A DNA stretch of 64,000 nucleotides from Luteimonas chenhongjianii. GTDB taxonomy: Bacteria > Pseudomonadota > Gammaproteobacteria > Xanthomonadales > Xanthomonadaceae. Location: the NCBI RefSeq assembly GCF_002327105.1, contig NZ_CP023406.1, positions 1,550,001 to 1,614,000 of the forward strand. The letters are read 5' to 3'. The position numbers and the translations under genes are program-made. Of this stretch, positions 45,210-58,804 are shown piece by piece (positions within the stretch are counted from its first letter, which is position 1; each line of letters opens with the position of its first letter). Below the pieces are notes generated by a model that was not told where the DNA came from, did no database searches, and saw only the letters and a list, made by a program, of their open reading frames with translations.

Positions 45210-45992
45210 TCAGCGGTTCTTGAACTCGGGTTTGCGCCGCTCGAGGAATGCGCGCGTGCCCTCGCGCATGTCCTCGGTGGCGAACATCAGCCCGAACTGC
45301 GCGGCTTCGAAGGCGAGGCCTTCGCCGATCGAGCACTCGCCGCCGCTGTTGACACAGTCGAGCACGCCGCGCAGCGCCAGCGGCGCGGCGTTGGCCAACT
45401 GCTCCGCCAGCGCCATCGTCTGCGCCTGCAGCTCGGCTGCAGGTGCGATGCGATTCACGATGCCCAGTTCGCGGGCGCGCGCGGCGTCGATCGGCGCGCC
45501 GGTCAGGCACAGCTCGAGTGTCGCCGCGCGGCCCGCCAGGCGCAGCAGGCGCTGGGTGCCGCCGAAGCCGGGAATCAGGCCCAGGTTCACTTCCGGCTGG
45601 CCGAGCCTGGCGGTGTCGGCGGCGATACGCAGGTGGCAACACATCGCCAGCTCCAGTCCGCCGCCCAGGGCGAATCCGTTGATCATCGCGATCACCGGCT
45701 TGGGCAGGGTTTCGACGCGGCGCATCATCGCCTGGCCGCGCAGCGCGAAATCGCGCCCCTCGACCGGGCGCAACTCGGCCATCTCGGAGATATCCGCGCC
45801 GGCGACGAATGCCTTCGGACCTGCGCCGGTCAGGACGATCACGCGAACCGCGTCAGTGGCGGCGGCATCGTCGAAGGCCAGATGCAAGGCATCGAGCGTG
45901 GCCGAGTTCAATGCGTTCAGCTTCTCGGGACGATCGACGGTAATGACGCGCACGGCACCGTGATCTTCGACGCGCAACGGGGATTTGGACAT
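45210..45992 (-). CDS. Enoyl-CoA hydratase
   Basis: A crotonase-family protein of 260 residues that hydrates trans-2-enoyl-CoA in fatty-acid or amino-acid breakdown. Both catalytic glutamates are present: one in G-G-G-L-E-L-A-M and one in G-Q-P-E-V-N-L-G-L-I-P-G-F-G-G-T-Q-R. The oxyanion-hole motif is A-G-A-D-I-S-E-M. This matches the hydratase rather than the isomerase subgroup. Located 16 bp upstream of the hypothetical-nth pair and on the same strand, so probably one operon. Confidence 0.92.
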   Translation of the reverse strand: MSKSPLRVEDHGAVRVITVDRPEKLNALNSATLDALHLAFDDAAATDAVRVIVLTGAGPKAFVAGADISEMAELRPVEGRDFALRGQAMMRRVETLPKPVIAMINGFALGGGLELAMCCHLRIAADTARLGQPEVNLGLIPGFGGTQRLLRLAGRAATLELCLTGAPIDAARARELGIVNRIAPAAELQAQTMALAEQLANAAPLALRGVLDCVNSGGECSIGEGLAFEAAQFGLMFATEDMREGTRAFLERRKPEFKNR

Positions 45993-46172
45993 GGGACTCC
46001 AGGCGCAAGAGCGGCGCCCCTTGGAACTTGTGCGGGCCGCCGCGGTCTAGATGAGGTCGTCAGTAGCGGTTAAGCCCTGCGACCGCTATCCTAACGCGTC
46101 CAGATGGGGCGGTTCGACCGCCCCTTTGCGCGACAGGCGATATCGAAATCTGACCTAGCGGAGATCCATGGA

Positions 46173-46865
46173 ATGAAGTTGCGTTTTATTTCGGTCGCTA
46201 TCGCGGCCATCACGTTCAGCGGCGCGGCGTTTGCGCAGCAGGCGGCAGCCCCGGCAGCCAGCGCGACCGACCGGACCACGCTGAGCTACGCGCTGGGTTT
46301 CGATCTGGGTAATCGTCTGGCGGAGACCGGTGAGTCGGTGGATGTCAACACGATCATCAAGGGTCTCCAGGACGGCCATGGTCGCAAGACGCCGACCTAC
46401 ACGCCCGAGCAGATGGGCGCGGCCTACAACGCGTTCCAGCAGCGCATGCAGCAGAAGATCGTCGCCGAGCGTCGCGCGGCCCTGACCCAGAACGAGGGCC
46501 AGGCCACCACGTTCCTCAACGAATACAAGGCGCGCGAAGGCGTGATCTCGCTGCCGAGCGGCGTGATGTACCGCGTTGTCGAAGCCGGCGCCGGCGCCAA
46601 GCCGACCGCCAACAGCACCGTCGAGATCGCCTACCAGGCACTCGTGGTTCCGGTGGGCATCCCGCTGACCCAGGAAGACCGCACGCCGGCCTTCAAGGTC
46701 TCCGAAGCGCAGATCGCCGGCCTTCGCGAAGTGCTGCCGCTGATGCCGTTGAATGCGGTGTTCGAAGTGGTGTTTCCGCCGGGCAAGTTCGTCAGCGGCG
46801 AAGGCACCCAGGAAATCGCCAGGCAGCCGGTCGGCGTGATGGTGAAGCTGCTCAGCGTCCGCTGA
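46173..46865 (+). CDS. Periplasmic FKBP/Mip-like protein with degenerate isomerase site
   Basis: The product is 230 residues with a signal peptide (about 1-22, cleaved after A-F-A) and an FKBP-type N-terminal dimerisation domain (L-S-Y-A-L-G-F-D-L-G-N-R-L), a long helix, and a C-terminal FKBP-like domain beginning S-L-P-S-G-V-M-Y-R-V-V-E-A-G. In that domain the family's Y-x-G-x-x-x-D-G-x-x-F-D-S-S and conserved Trp are absent: V-E-I-A-Y-Q-A-L-V-V is followed by unrelated residues. It is therefore probably a chaperone without proline isomerase activity. ATG 46173 follows GGAG. Confidence 0.85.
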   Translation: MKLRFISVAIAAITFSGAAFAQQAAAPAASATDRTTLSYALGFDLGNRLAETGESVDVNTIIKGLQDGHGRKTPTYTPEQMGAAYNAFQQRMQQKIVAERRAALTQNEGQATTFLNEYKAREGVISLPSGVMYRVVEAGAGAKPTANSTVEIAYQALVVPVGIPLTQEDRTPAFKVSEAQIAGLREVLPLMPLNAVFEVVFPPGKFVSGEGTQEIARQPVGVMVKLLSVR

Positions 46866-46890
46866 TCCGCGCACCCGTCAAGCAGATCCC

Positions 46891-46919
46891 GACGCCGACG
46901 TGCCCCGCACGTCGGCGTC
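46891..46919. repeat. Perfect 13-bp inverted repeat after the FKBP-like gene
   Basis: GACGCCGACGTGC (46891-46903), CCC, GCACGTCGGCGTC (46907-46919), 25 bp after the stop. The hairpin is strong but is followed by GTCGT, not a T tract, as for the repeat at 41331. It may be a 3'-end structure or a Rho-assisted end. Confidence 0.6.
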
Positions 46920-46948
46920 GTCGTATCCGTGCCCGTAGAATCGATCCC

Positions 46949-47134
46949 ATGGACGAACGCCACCGCGCCCTGCTCACGCCCTGTACCGGTGTCTGCACCC
47001 TCGACGAGCACGGCAGTTGCCACGGTTGCCTGCGCACCCTCGCCGAGATCGGCGGCTGGTCGCAGATGAGCGATCGCGAGCGCGCGCATCTCATGGATGT
47101 GGTGTTGCCGGCGCGCGAGGCGGCGCGCGCGTGA
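46949..47134 (+). CDS. DUF1289 small cysteine-rich protein
   Basis: The product is 61 residues with Cys12, Cys16, Cys24 and Cys27 (P-C-T-G-V-C-x7-C-H-G-C), the DUF1289 pattern that probably binds zinc or an Fe-S centre, then G-C-L-R-T-L-x-E-I-x-x-W. Function unknown. It overlaps the NUDIX gene start (GTGA) and heads the three-gene DUF1289-NUDIX-sulfurtransferase operon, a linkage often seen in proteobacteria. Confidence 0.9.
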   Translation: MDERHRALLTPCTGVCTLDEHGSCHGCLRTLAEIGGWSQMSDRERAHLMDVVLPAREAARA

Positions 47135-47757
47135 GATTCGACCTCGATCCCGCCGGGCTTGCGCGCGCGCTGCATCCGCTCGACGCGCCGCCTGCGCTGC
47201 GTGGCTGGAATCTCGGCGAGCTTGAAGGCCTGCTCGAACCGGCGACGGTGCTGCGCGAAGCGGCGGTGCTGGTCGGCCTGGTGCCGCGCGCGGGCGGCGT
47301 GCAGGCCGTGCTCACCCGGCGCACCGACACGTTGCGCCATCACGCGGGGCAGGTGAGCTTTCCCGGCGGCCGGTTGGAGCCCGGGGACGCAGGGCCGTTG
47401 CAGGCGGCCCTGCGCGAAGCCGGTGAAGAGGTCGGGCTGCGCGCTTCGCAGGCGAGTCCGCTGGGCTATCTCGATCCGCTGGTGACGATCACCGGCTTCC
47501 GGGTCACGCCGGTGGTGGCCATGCTCGACCCGCAGTTCGTGCCGCTGGCCGATCCGGGCGAAGTCGCGGAGATCTTCGAGGCGCCGCTGGACTTCCTGCT
47601 GGCGCCGGACAACCTGCGCCACGTCGACATCGAATTCCTCGGGCGCACGCGCCACGTGCTCGAGTACCAGAGGCTGGCGACCTCGCCCGCCCACCGCATC
47701 TGGGGCGCGACCGCGTCGATCCTGCTCAACCTGCGCGACCGGCTGGCACGCGCATGA
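47131..47757 (+). CDS. NUDIX hydrolase, CoA pyrophosphatase type
   Basis: The product is 208 residues from GTG 47131. The CoA-specific motif upstream of the NUDIX box reads L-T-R-R-T-D-T-L-R-H-H-A-G-Q-V-S-F-P-G-G, followed by the NUDIX box ending A-A-L-R-E-A-G-E-E-V-G-L. This combination marks the CoA/acyl-CoA pyrophosphatase group (UPF0035, E. coli NudL-like), which splits CoA to 4'-phosphopantetheine and ADP. Overlaps its neighbours by 4 bp on both sides, so the operon is tightly coupled. Confidence 0.9.
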   Translation: MRFDLDPAGLARALHPLDAPPALRGWNLGELEGLLEPATVLREAAVLVGLVPRAGGVQAVLTRRTDTLRHHAGQVSFPGGRLEPGDAGPLQAALREAGEEVGLRASQASPLGYLDPLVTITGFRVTPVVAMLDPQFVPLADPGEVAEIFEAPLDFLLAPDNLRHVDIEFLGRTRHVLEYQRLATSPAHRIWGATASILLNLRDRLARA

Positions 47758-48623
47758 CCCGGCCCTGGAGGACGCTGGTCGATCCGGCTGCGCTGATGGC
47801 CGCGCTGCCCGACGCGACCCTGCGCATCGTCGACTGCCGGTTCACGCTCGCCATTGCCGGCGCCGCCGACGAGGCGGGCGAGGCCGCATGGCGCGCAGCG
47901 CATATCCCGGGCGCGACCTACGCGCATCTGGAGCGGGATCTGTCCGGCGCCAAGGGCGGCGGGCGCGGGCGGCACCCCTGGCCCGGTGCCGATGCCTTTG
48001 CCGAAACGCTGTCGCGACTGGGCATCGCGCCGCGCATGCAGGTGGTCGCCTACGACGACAGCGACGGCGCGTTTGCTGCACGGTTGTGGTGGCTGCTGCA
48101 AAGCGCCGGTCACCGCGAGGCCGCCGTGCTCGACGGTGGCTGGGCGGCGTGGCAGGCGGCGGGGCTGCCGGTCGCGTCGTCGCCGCGGGAGGTGGCGCAT
48201 GCGCCGCATCCGCCACGCGCTTTTGACGAGACCCGCCTGCTGCGGGATGCCGATGCGGTGCGCCGCCACCTCGATGCGGGCGGTCTGCTGATCGATGCGC
48301 GCGCACCCGCGCGTTTCCGGGGCGAGGTCGAACCGCTGGATCCGCGCGCAGGCCATGTGCCCGGCGCATGCAACCGCCCCTACACCGCGAACATGGAGGC
48401 GGGCCGTTTCAAGCCTGCCGCTGCGCTCGCGGCGGAATTCGAGGTCCTGCTTGCCGGTCGCGCGCCGGCGGAAGTGGCGGTGATGTGCGGCTCCGGCGTG
48501 ACCGCCTGCCATCATCTGCTGGCGCTCGCGCACGCCGGACTGGAAGGCGCGAAACTCTACGCGCCATCGTGGAGTGGTTGGGTGGATGATCCGACCGCGG
48601 AAGTGGCGACCGGGAGCGACTGA
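47754..48623 (+). CDS. sseA: 3-mercaptopyruvate/thiosulfate sulfurtransferase
   Basis: The product is 289 residues with two rhodanese domains. The N-terminal, inactive one has D-D-S-D-G-x-F-A-A-R-L-W-W. The C-terminal one has the persulfide-forming Cys245 in C-G-S-G-V-T-A, the loop found in 3-mercaptopyruvate sulfurtransferases (rhodaneses proper usually have C-R-K-G-V-T). It transfers sulfur to thiols or cyanide. Starts in the ATGA overlap with the NUDIX gene. Confidence 0.9.
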   Translation: MTRPWRTLVDPAALMAALPDATLRIVDCRFTLAIAGAADEAGEAAWRAAHIPGATYAHLERDLSGAKGGGRGRHPWPGADAFAETLSRLGIAPRMQVVAYDDSDGAFAARLWWLLQSAGHREAAVLDGGWAAWQAAGLPVASSPREVAHAPHPPRAFDETRLLRDADAVRRHLDAGGLLIDARAPARFRGEVEPLDPRAGHVPGACNRPYTANMEAGRFKPAAALAAEFEVLLAGRAPAEVAVMCGSGVTACHHLLALAHAGLEGAKLYAPSWSGWVDDPTAEVATGSD

Positions 48624-48783
48624 GCCGGGGGAATCCTGGCGAGGCCGTCACCTGCGCGCGCCGGCTCCGGTGTGCTCGCAGCCCGCGCTGCAGCTGTGGG
48701 CCGCCACGGCATCTTTCGCCTGGGCCGCGCAGCAGCCGCCAGTGCGAATCGGCGCGAGCCGGCGCCGCGGTGCGTCGAGGCGA

Positions 48784-49542
48784 CTACCGCCCCAGTCGCG
48801 ACACCAGCGCCCGCAGGCCGGCCTGGGTATCGGGGGCCGTCCATGAATCGACGAAACGGTCGAGCTGGATGTGCTGCTCCGACATCGCCTCGATCAGGTC
48901 CGCGCGGGCAATCGCGCGGGTTTCCAGCATCGGCGCGCGCGGCAGTGCGAGCAGGGACGCCAGCCAGTCGCGGGCGCGGAGCGGTACATCCTCGATGTCG
49001 GCCAGCTCGTCCACCAGTCCCAGCCGCAGGGCTTCGCCGGATTCGACGGTCAGGCCGCCGACCAGCAGGCGTTCGGCCTGGCGCGCGCCGATCGTGCGGC
49101 GCATCACCCGCTGGATGCCATCCGGGGCGATGAGGCCGACCTGGGTTTCGTTGAGGCCGATCCGGTAGGGGCCCGACGCCATGACGCGGTAATCGCAGCA
49201 CAGTGCCAGCACACAACCGCCGGCCGGCGCATGGCCGCCGATCGCGGCCGCCACCGGCACAGGCGCTGCGGCGAGCGCGCGCGCCACGGACAGGAAAGCG
49301 CCCCAGGCCTCGCGCAGCGATGCGGTGTCGGGGAGCGACAGCAGGTAGGGCGCGTCGAGTCCACCCGAGAACAGCCTGGGCCCACCGGCGAGCACGACGC
49401 CGTGCACGCCGTCGGCGATGGCGGTGTCGATCGCCTCGTGCAAGGCGGTGCACAGGGCAAGATCCAGGGCATTGGCCGGAGGGCGCGCGAGCTTGAGTTC
49501 GCGGATCGGGCCGTGGTCCTGGATTTCGATCAGCTGGGGCAT
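48784..49542 (-). CDS. Delta(3),delta(2)-enoyl-CoA isomerase-like crotonase
   Basis: The product is 252 residues of crotonase fold. Only one catalytic glutamate is present, in I-G-L-N-E-T-Q-V-G-L, and the position of the other hydratase Glu is replaced within P-A-G-G-C-V-L-A-L. The pattern A-P-A-G-G-C-V-L-A-L-C-C-D-Y-R and G-L-N-E-T-Q is that of the ECI1 group, which moves a 3-enoyl double bond to the 2 position in breakdown of unsaturated fatty acids. Followed by the thioesterase and uvrA genes on the same strand; spacing does not suggest one operon. Confidence 0.82.
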   Translation of the reverse strand: MPQLIEIQDHGPIRELKLARPPANALDLALCTALHEAIDTAIADGVHGVVLAGGPRLFSGGLDAPYLLSLPDTASLREAWGAFLSVARALAAAPVPVAAAIGGHAPAGGCVLALCCDYRVMASGPYRIGLNETQVGLIAPDGIQRVMRRTIGARQAERLLVGGLTVESGEALRLGLVDELADIEDVPLRARDWLASLLALPRAPMLETRAIARADLIEAMSEQHIQLDRFVDSWTAPDTQAGLRALVSRLGR

Positions 49543-49630
49543 CGCCTGGGCTCCTTCGGTGGGCTTGGCATGTTAGCCCGCGTCTGGACCCCGCACGCAG
49601 GCGCGCGATGCGCCGCCGCGCCGCTGCGCC

Positions 49631-50037
49631 TCAGGACGCGGCAAGCGCCCGTGCGCGCACCGACTCGGGCAGCGCGGTCGGACGTCCCGTCGCGCGGTCG
49701 ATCCACACCATCACCACATGGCCATCGGCAAAGAGCGTGGCGCCATCGTCGGAGACGATGCGATGCCCGATCGTGACGCTGCTGGTACCGATCCGGTCTG
49801 CCAGCAGTTCGACGACGATCTTCGACGGGTAGGGGATCGGCACCTTGTAGTTCATCTGCACGGCCGCCAGCAGCGGCGCCGTCTGGTCGGTGACCCAGGG
49901 CTCGCCGGCGGTGTCGAACCAGCGGATGCGCGCCTCCTCGAGGTAGGTCATGAAATTGGAATTGTTGACGTGATTGAACGCGTCCAGGTCGCGCCAGCGC
50001 AGCTCGATCGGCATCCGGATCAACACTTTCGAATCGC

Positions 50038-50041
<4 letters not shown>
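49631..50041 (-). CDS. Acyl-CoA thioesterase, 4-hydroxybenzoyl-CoA (YbgC-like) family
   Basis: The product is 136 residues with a single hotdog fold. The active-site Asp is in [13 protein letters not shown], with the F-x-x-Y-L-E-E-A-R-x-x-W pattern of the family. It hydrolyses acyl-CoA; substrate chain length cannot be inferred. Its start codon overlaps the uvrA stop codon (ATGA), so it is translated from the uvrA mRNA. Confidence 0.88.
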
Positions 50042-53079
<3,038 letters not shown>

Positions 53080-53351
53080 CGACGTCAGATCCAGGTTGTG
53101 GAGCGGGGGAGGAAGTGGCCTGCGCGCGTGACAGGGAAGCCGAGGCGTCGCGCCAACGAGCAATCGGTCAGACTACCGAGCCGGTGATTTGGGGGCAAAT
53201 CGCGGGAACGCCAGTTTCGGGCGTCGGCGTCTCAGCCTCTGAGAACGGGCGGGCAGGGTGCACGGGCGAGCATGAATGCCGCGTCGCCCCGCCCGCCCGG
53301 GGTGCCGCCCCAGCGTCGCCGATGGCCCTCGGGCCCGGATTGTGGGGCGAT

Positions 53352-53381
53352 TTGACCCTAATGCACTGAATCCCCTACAAT
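53352..53381 (+). promoter_or_regulatory. Sigma-70 promoter of rplU-rpmA
   Basis: -35 TTGACC (53352-53357) and -10 TACAAT (53376-53381), 18 bp apart, about 75 bp before rplU. It resembles the rpsO promoter in the same window. Confidence 0.75.
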
Positions 53382-53457
53382 TCCGCTCCTGTCCGCCCTC
53401 GATGGCGGCCGGGCACAAGAATAACTACAGAACCAACACAGATACGAGAGGCTCCAC

Positions 53458-53775
53458 ATGTACGCAGTACTGGTCACCGGCGGTAAGCAATACCGCGTCG
53501 CGCAGGGCGAAACGCTCCGCGTCGAGAAGCTCGAGGCCGAAGCCGGCAACGAGATCACGTTCGACAACATCCTGATGCTCGGCGACAGCGACGGCATCAA
53601 GATCGGCGACGCGCTCAAGGGCGCCAGCGTTACCGCCAAGGTCGTCAGTCATGGTCGCGCCGACAAGATCCGCATCATCAAGTTCCGTCGCCGCAAGCAC
53701 CACATGAAGCGTCAGGGGCACCGTCAGCACTACACCGAAATCGAGATCACCGGCATCGCCGGTGGCAGCAAGTAA
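53458..53775 (+). CDS. rplU: 50S ribosomal protein L21
   Basis: The product is 105 residues (E. coli 103) beginning [14 protein letters not shown], with the conserved [16 protein letters not shown] near the C-terminus. L21 binds 23S rRNA and contacts L20. First gene of rplU-rpmA; rpmA follows 12 bp later. Confidence 0.97.
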   Translation: MYAVLVTGGKQYRVAQGETLRVEKLEAEAGNEITFDNILMLGDSDGIKIGDALKGASVTAKVVSHGRADKIRIIKFRRRKHHMKRQGHRQHYTEIEITGIAGGSK

Positions 53776-53787
53776 GGAGCAGCAGGC

Positions 53788-55300
<1,513 letters not shown>

Positions 55301-55646
55301 GGTCTGACGTCGGACGGTATGCGCCCGGCCGTCGGCCGGGGCAGGCCGTCTGCCTGCCGATCAAGGCGAGGTGCGCAGGAGAGTGATGTCGGGCGGGCTC
55401 GGTCCTTCGCGCCGGGAGGCGCCATCGTCCGGAATGCCTGCGTCGGATCGCCGTTGCGGGTGCGCGTACTCTGCGCGGACTCATGGCGGGATGCATCCGC
55501 GCCATGCGTGTGGCGATATTGGACGGTCGAACGCCCCCACAATTGCGCGCCTGTGTTGCGTGCCCGGGCCGTGGGTATGCCGCACGGTCTCCGGCCGGGA
55601 ATCGGATTCGTCTCCGCGGCAGTCGTCGCTTCAATGATCGACCAAT
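55301..55646. other. Intergenic between obgE and the rpsT terminator
   Basis: About 345 bp with no supported gene. A hairpin CCCGGCC-GTC-GGCCGGG at about 55324-55340 without a T tract lies 25 bp after obgE. The short frames here have no ribosome site or family. Confidence 0.45.
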
Positions 55647-55647
55647 A

Positions 55648-55675
55648 AAAAACCCGGCCAGAAGCCGGGTTTTTC
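55648..55675 (-). terminator. Terminator of rpsT, usable on both strands
   Basis: AAAAACCCGGC (55648-55658), CAGAA, GCCGGGTTTTT (55664-55674). The A and T runs on both sides mean it can end transcription of rpsT on the minus strand and read-through from obgE on the plus strand. Confidence 0.85.
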
Positions 55676-55708
55676 GCGCATCGACCGCCGGAGCGGCCGG
55701 GCAGGAGA

Positions 55709-55981
55709 TCAGGCGGCGGCCTTGATCGCCTTGATGCGGGCCGTCAGACGGCTCTTGTGACGTGCGGCCTTGTTCTTGTGGATCAGGCCACGCGAGCTGA
55801 AACGGTCGAGGATCGGCTGGGCGACGTTGAACGCCTCCTGGGCGCCGGCTGCGTCGTTGGCTTCGAGGGCCTTGAGCACCTTCTTGACGGCGGTGCGGAG
55901 CTGCGAGCGCTGGGCGGAGTTGCGCGCATTGCGCACAACGGTCTGCTTGGCGCGCTTCTTGGCGGACTTGATGTTTGCCAC
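55709..55981 (-). CDS. rpsT: 30S ribosomal protein S20
   Basis: The product is 90 residues starting [13 protein letters not shown] from a GTG codon at 55981. GTG may limit translation, as rare start codons do for E. coli rpsT (UUG), where S20 autoregulates its synthesis. [10 protein letters not shown] near the C-terminus is typical. Divergent from murJ. Confidence 0.97.
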   Translation of the reverse strand: MANIKSAKKRAKQTVVRNARNSAQRSQLRTAVKKVLKALEANDAAGAQEAFNVAQPILDRFSSRGLIHKNKAARHKSRLTARIKAIKAAA

Positions 55982-56105
55982 GATGGATTCCTGGGAGCTG
56001 GACGTGTGAAAATCCGGCGTCGCCGGACGAATGGAAATTTGAGCAGGAAATTATGGGTGTTTCAGATACTTGCGTCAACCAGCCCGGCCTGAACGGACAC
56101 TCGGG

Positions 56106-57713
56106 ATGACGGCTCCCGATCCGGCCGCGACCAGCCCACCTGGCAAACGCGGCGGCGGACTCCTGCGCTCGAGCGCGGCGTTCAGCGCGATGACCCTGCT
56201 TTCGCGGATCGCCGGCTTCGCCCGCGACATGCTGCAGGCCACGCTGTTCGGCACCGGCGCCACGAATCCGGCGATGAGTGCGTTCATTGTCGCCTATCGC
56301 ATCCCGAATTTCCTGCGCAGGGTATTCGCCGAGGGCTCGATGGCGATGGCCTTCGTGCCGGTGCTCAACGAAATCAGGCAACGTGGCGATCGTGCGGCGC
56401 TGAAGTCCTTCATCGATGCCATGGCCGGCGCGCTGTGTGCCGTGGTGCTGGTGGTCTGCGCGCTGGGGATGCTGCTGGCCCCCTTGATCGCGCGCCTGTT
56501 CGCGCCGGGCTGGGCGGACCAGCCCGAATTGCTGGCCCAGACCGCGCAGATGTTGCGGATCACGTTTCCGTATCTGCTGTTCATCTCCCTGATGTCGCTG
56601 TCGGCCTCGATCCTCAATACCTACGGCCGGTTCGCGCTGCCGGCATTCACGCCGGTGCTGCACAACCTCACGATGATCGCGGCGATGCTTTGGCTGGCGC
56701 CGCGTTTCGCGGTGCCGCCGGAGGGCCTGGCCTGGGGTGTGCTGATCGCCGGGTTCCTGCAGCTCGCATTGTTGTGGCCCTCGCTCGGGCGTCTCGGACT
56801 GCGGCCGCGGCTGCGCCCGGGGTTCCGCCATCCCGAGGTGCGCAAGGTCGGGCGGCTCATGCTGCCGACGCTGTTCTCTTCGTCGGTCGCGCAGGTCAAT
56901 CTGATCGTCGGTACCGCGTTCGCGTCGCTGCTGGCGGCGGGCAGCGTCGACTGGCTTTACTACTCGGACCGGCTGATCGAGTTTCCGCTGGGGCTGTTCG
57001 GCGTCGCGCTGGGCACGGTGATCCTGCCGCACCTTTCGCGCCGCCACGCGGCCGAGGATGGGCGGGGCTACAGCCAGTCATTGGACTGGGGCTTGCGCAT
57101 GGCGCTGCTGGCCGGTGTGCCGGCCGGGCTGGGATTGCTGCTGCTGGCCGAGCCGATCACCGCCACGGTCTACAACTACGGCGCGTTCGGTGCGCAAGAC
57201 ACGCGCATGGCGGCGGTGAGCCTCACCGCGATGAGCCTGGGCGTGCCCGCCTTCATGCTCAGCAAGGTGCTGGCGCCTGCCTTCTATGCGCGCCAGGACA
57301 CCAGGACGCCGATGCGCGCGGCGATCTGGACGGTCGTGGCGAACGTGGTGTTGACCATCGTCATCACCACGCCGCTGTGGATCTACGACGTGCCGGGAGC
57401 GCATGGCGGCATCGCGCTGGCTACCGCCCTGGCGGGCGTAGTCAACGCGGCGCTGCTGTGGCGCTATCTGCGCCATCGCGGGATCTTCGCCCCGGAGCCG
57501 GGTTGGGCCGGCTACGCGCTGCGCCTGGCAGGCGCCTGCGCGGCGATGGCCGTCGTCGTGCTGGGCCTGCGGCTGTGGATCGGCGCGTGGACCGAGATCG
57601 ACGGCGCGCTCCACCGCATCGGCTGGCTGCTGCTGGTGATCGGCGCGGGCGGGGCGACCTATGTGGCCGCGATGGTGGCACTCGGCCTGCGACCGCGGCA
57701 CCTGAGGCACTGA
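56106..57713 (+). CDS. murJ: Lipid II flippase MurJ
   Basis: MurJ moves the peptidoglycan precursor lipid II across the inner membrane. The 535 residues have 14 transmembrane helices and the MOP-superfamily motifs: the N-terminal L-L-R-S-S-A-x-F-S-A-M-T-L-L-S-R-I-x-G-F-A-R-D, A-F-I-V-A-Y-R-I-P-N-F-L-R-R and F-A-E-G-S-M. ATG 56106 is chosen because it starts the short soluble N-terminal tail seen in homologues. It begins the murJ-ribF-ileS-lspA-ispH run. Confidence 0.95.
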   Translation: MTAPDPAATSPPGKRGGGLLRSSAAFSAMTLLSRIAGFARDMLQATLFGTGATNPAMSAFIVAYRIPNFLRRVFAEGSMAMAFVPVLNEIRQRGDRAALKSFIDAMAGALCAVVLVVCALGMLLAPLIARLFAPGWADQPELLAQTAQMLRITFPYLLFISLMSLSASILNTYGRFALPAFTPVLHNLTMIAAMLWLAPRFAVPPEGLAWGVLIAGFLQLALLWPSLGRLGLRPRLRPGFRHPEVRKVGRLMLPTLFSSSVAQVNLIVGTAFASLLAAGSVDWLYYSDRLIEFPLGLFGVALGTVILPHLSRRHAAEDGRGYSQSLDWGLRMALLAGVPAGLGLLLLAEPITATVYNYGAFGAQDTRMAAVSLTAMSLGVPAFMLSKVLAPAFYARQDTRTPMRAAIWTVVANVVLTIVITTPLWIYDVPGAHGGIALATALAGVVNAALLWRYLRHRGIFAPEPGWAGYALRLAGACAAMAVVVLGLRLWIGAWTEIDGALHRIGWLLLVIGAGGATYVAAMVALGLRPRHLRH

Positions 57714-57829
57714 GGGGGCCTGCTTCTGAACGAGGCGGGCTGCGCGCCGGCCCGCGGCAGGCGGCGGCTATACTTGCCGGTCACTCTTTTTCGCGGGCGC
57801 CGGTTTCGCGCCCGCCGCAACGGGACCAC

Positions 57830-58804
57830 ATGAGCAGGCTGTTCCGCGACATCGCCGGCGGGCCCCTCTGTGCCGACGGCAGCGTGGTCTGCATCGGCGC
57901 GTTCGATGGGCTGCACCTGGGGCACCAGGCCCTGGTCCGGCACGCCGTCGCGCGGGCGCATACGCTGGGCGTGGCGGCTGCGGCCCTGAGTTTCGAGCCC
58001 TTGCCGCGCGAGTTCTTCGCCAGTGCTTCGCCGCCGCCACGACTCGGCCCGGTCCGTGCCAAGTTCGAAGGTCTGCGCGCGCTCGGTGCCGACGTGATCG
58101 GCCTGTTGCGCTTCGATGCGCGGATGGCGGCGATGTCGCCGGAGGCCTTCGTCGACGCTGTCCTGGTGCGGCGGCTGCGTGCGCGCGAGGTCTGGGTAGG
58201 CCCCGGCTTCCGCTTCGGCCACAGGCGCGCGGGTGATCTGGAGACGCTGCAGGCGCTGGGCCGCGAGGCGGGCTTCATCGCCGGCGAAATCGAGCCGCTG
58301 GTCATCGATGGCGAGCGTGTGTCGAGCACGCATATCCGCAGCGCGCTGGTGGCGGGTGACTTCGAACATGCAGCGCGCCTGCTGGGGCGGCCGTATGCGG
58401 TGTCGGGTCGGGTGGTGCGTGGCCAGCAGTTGGGCCGCACGCTGGGCTATCCCACCGCCAACCTGCGCTTTGGCGGCAAGGTGCCGGCGCTGCGCGGCAT
58501 CTATGCCACGCGCGTGCACGGCGTCGACCGCAGCCGGCCCTGGCCATCGGTGTCGAGCTTCGGCACCCGGCCGACGGTCGGGGGCGTCGAGCCCCTGCTC
58601 GAGGCGCACCTGTTCGATTTCGACGGCGATCTCTACGGACGCCGCATCGAGGTCGAGTTCGTGGCGCGGCTGCGCGACGAGGAGAAATTCGACGACCTGC
58701 CGGCCCTGGTCGCGCAGATGGACCGCGACGCCGCGCAGGCGCGCGGACTGCTTGATGCACCGCCCGCAACACCCCTTGAAACGCAACGACAGGATTACGC
58801 GTGA
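57830..58804 (+). CDS. ribF: Bifunctional riboflavin kinase / FAD synthetase
   Basis: RibF phosphorylates riboflavin to FMN and adenylates it to FAD. The 324 residues have the N-terminal nucleotidyl-transferase domain ([13 protein letters not shown] and S-S-T-H-I-R) and the C-terminal kinase domain ([11 protein letters not shown]). ATG 57830 has no strong ribosome site; a hairpin GCGGGCGC/GCGCCCGC at 57793-57815 lies just before it. No FMN-riboswitch features were seen. It overlaps ileS by the GTGA tetramer. Confidence 0.96.
   Translation: MSRLFRDIAGGPLCADGSVVCIGAFDGLHLGHQALVRHAVARAHTLGVAAAALSFEPLPREFFASASPPPRLGPVRAKFEGLRALGADVIGLLRFDARMAAMSPEAFVDAVLVRRLRAREVWVGPGFRFGHRRAGDLETLQALGREAGFIAGEIEPLVIDGERVSSTHIRSALVAGDFEHAARLLGRPYAVSGRVVRGQQLGRTLGYPTANLRFGGKVPALRGIYATRVHGVDRSRPWPSVSSFGTRPTVGGVEPLLEAHLFDFDGDLYGRRIEVEFVARLRDEEKFDDLPALVAQMDRDAAQARGLLDAPPATPLETQRQDYA

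Noticed and set aside
57714..57829. FMN riboswitch or other flavin control before ribF
   Set aside because: The 115 bp hold one G+C hairpin and a TATACT-like box, with none of the conserved FMN-element sequences and too little room for its six-helix fold.
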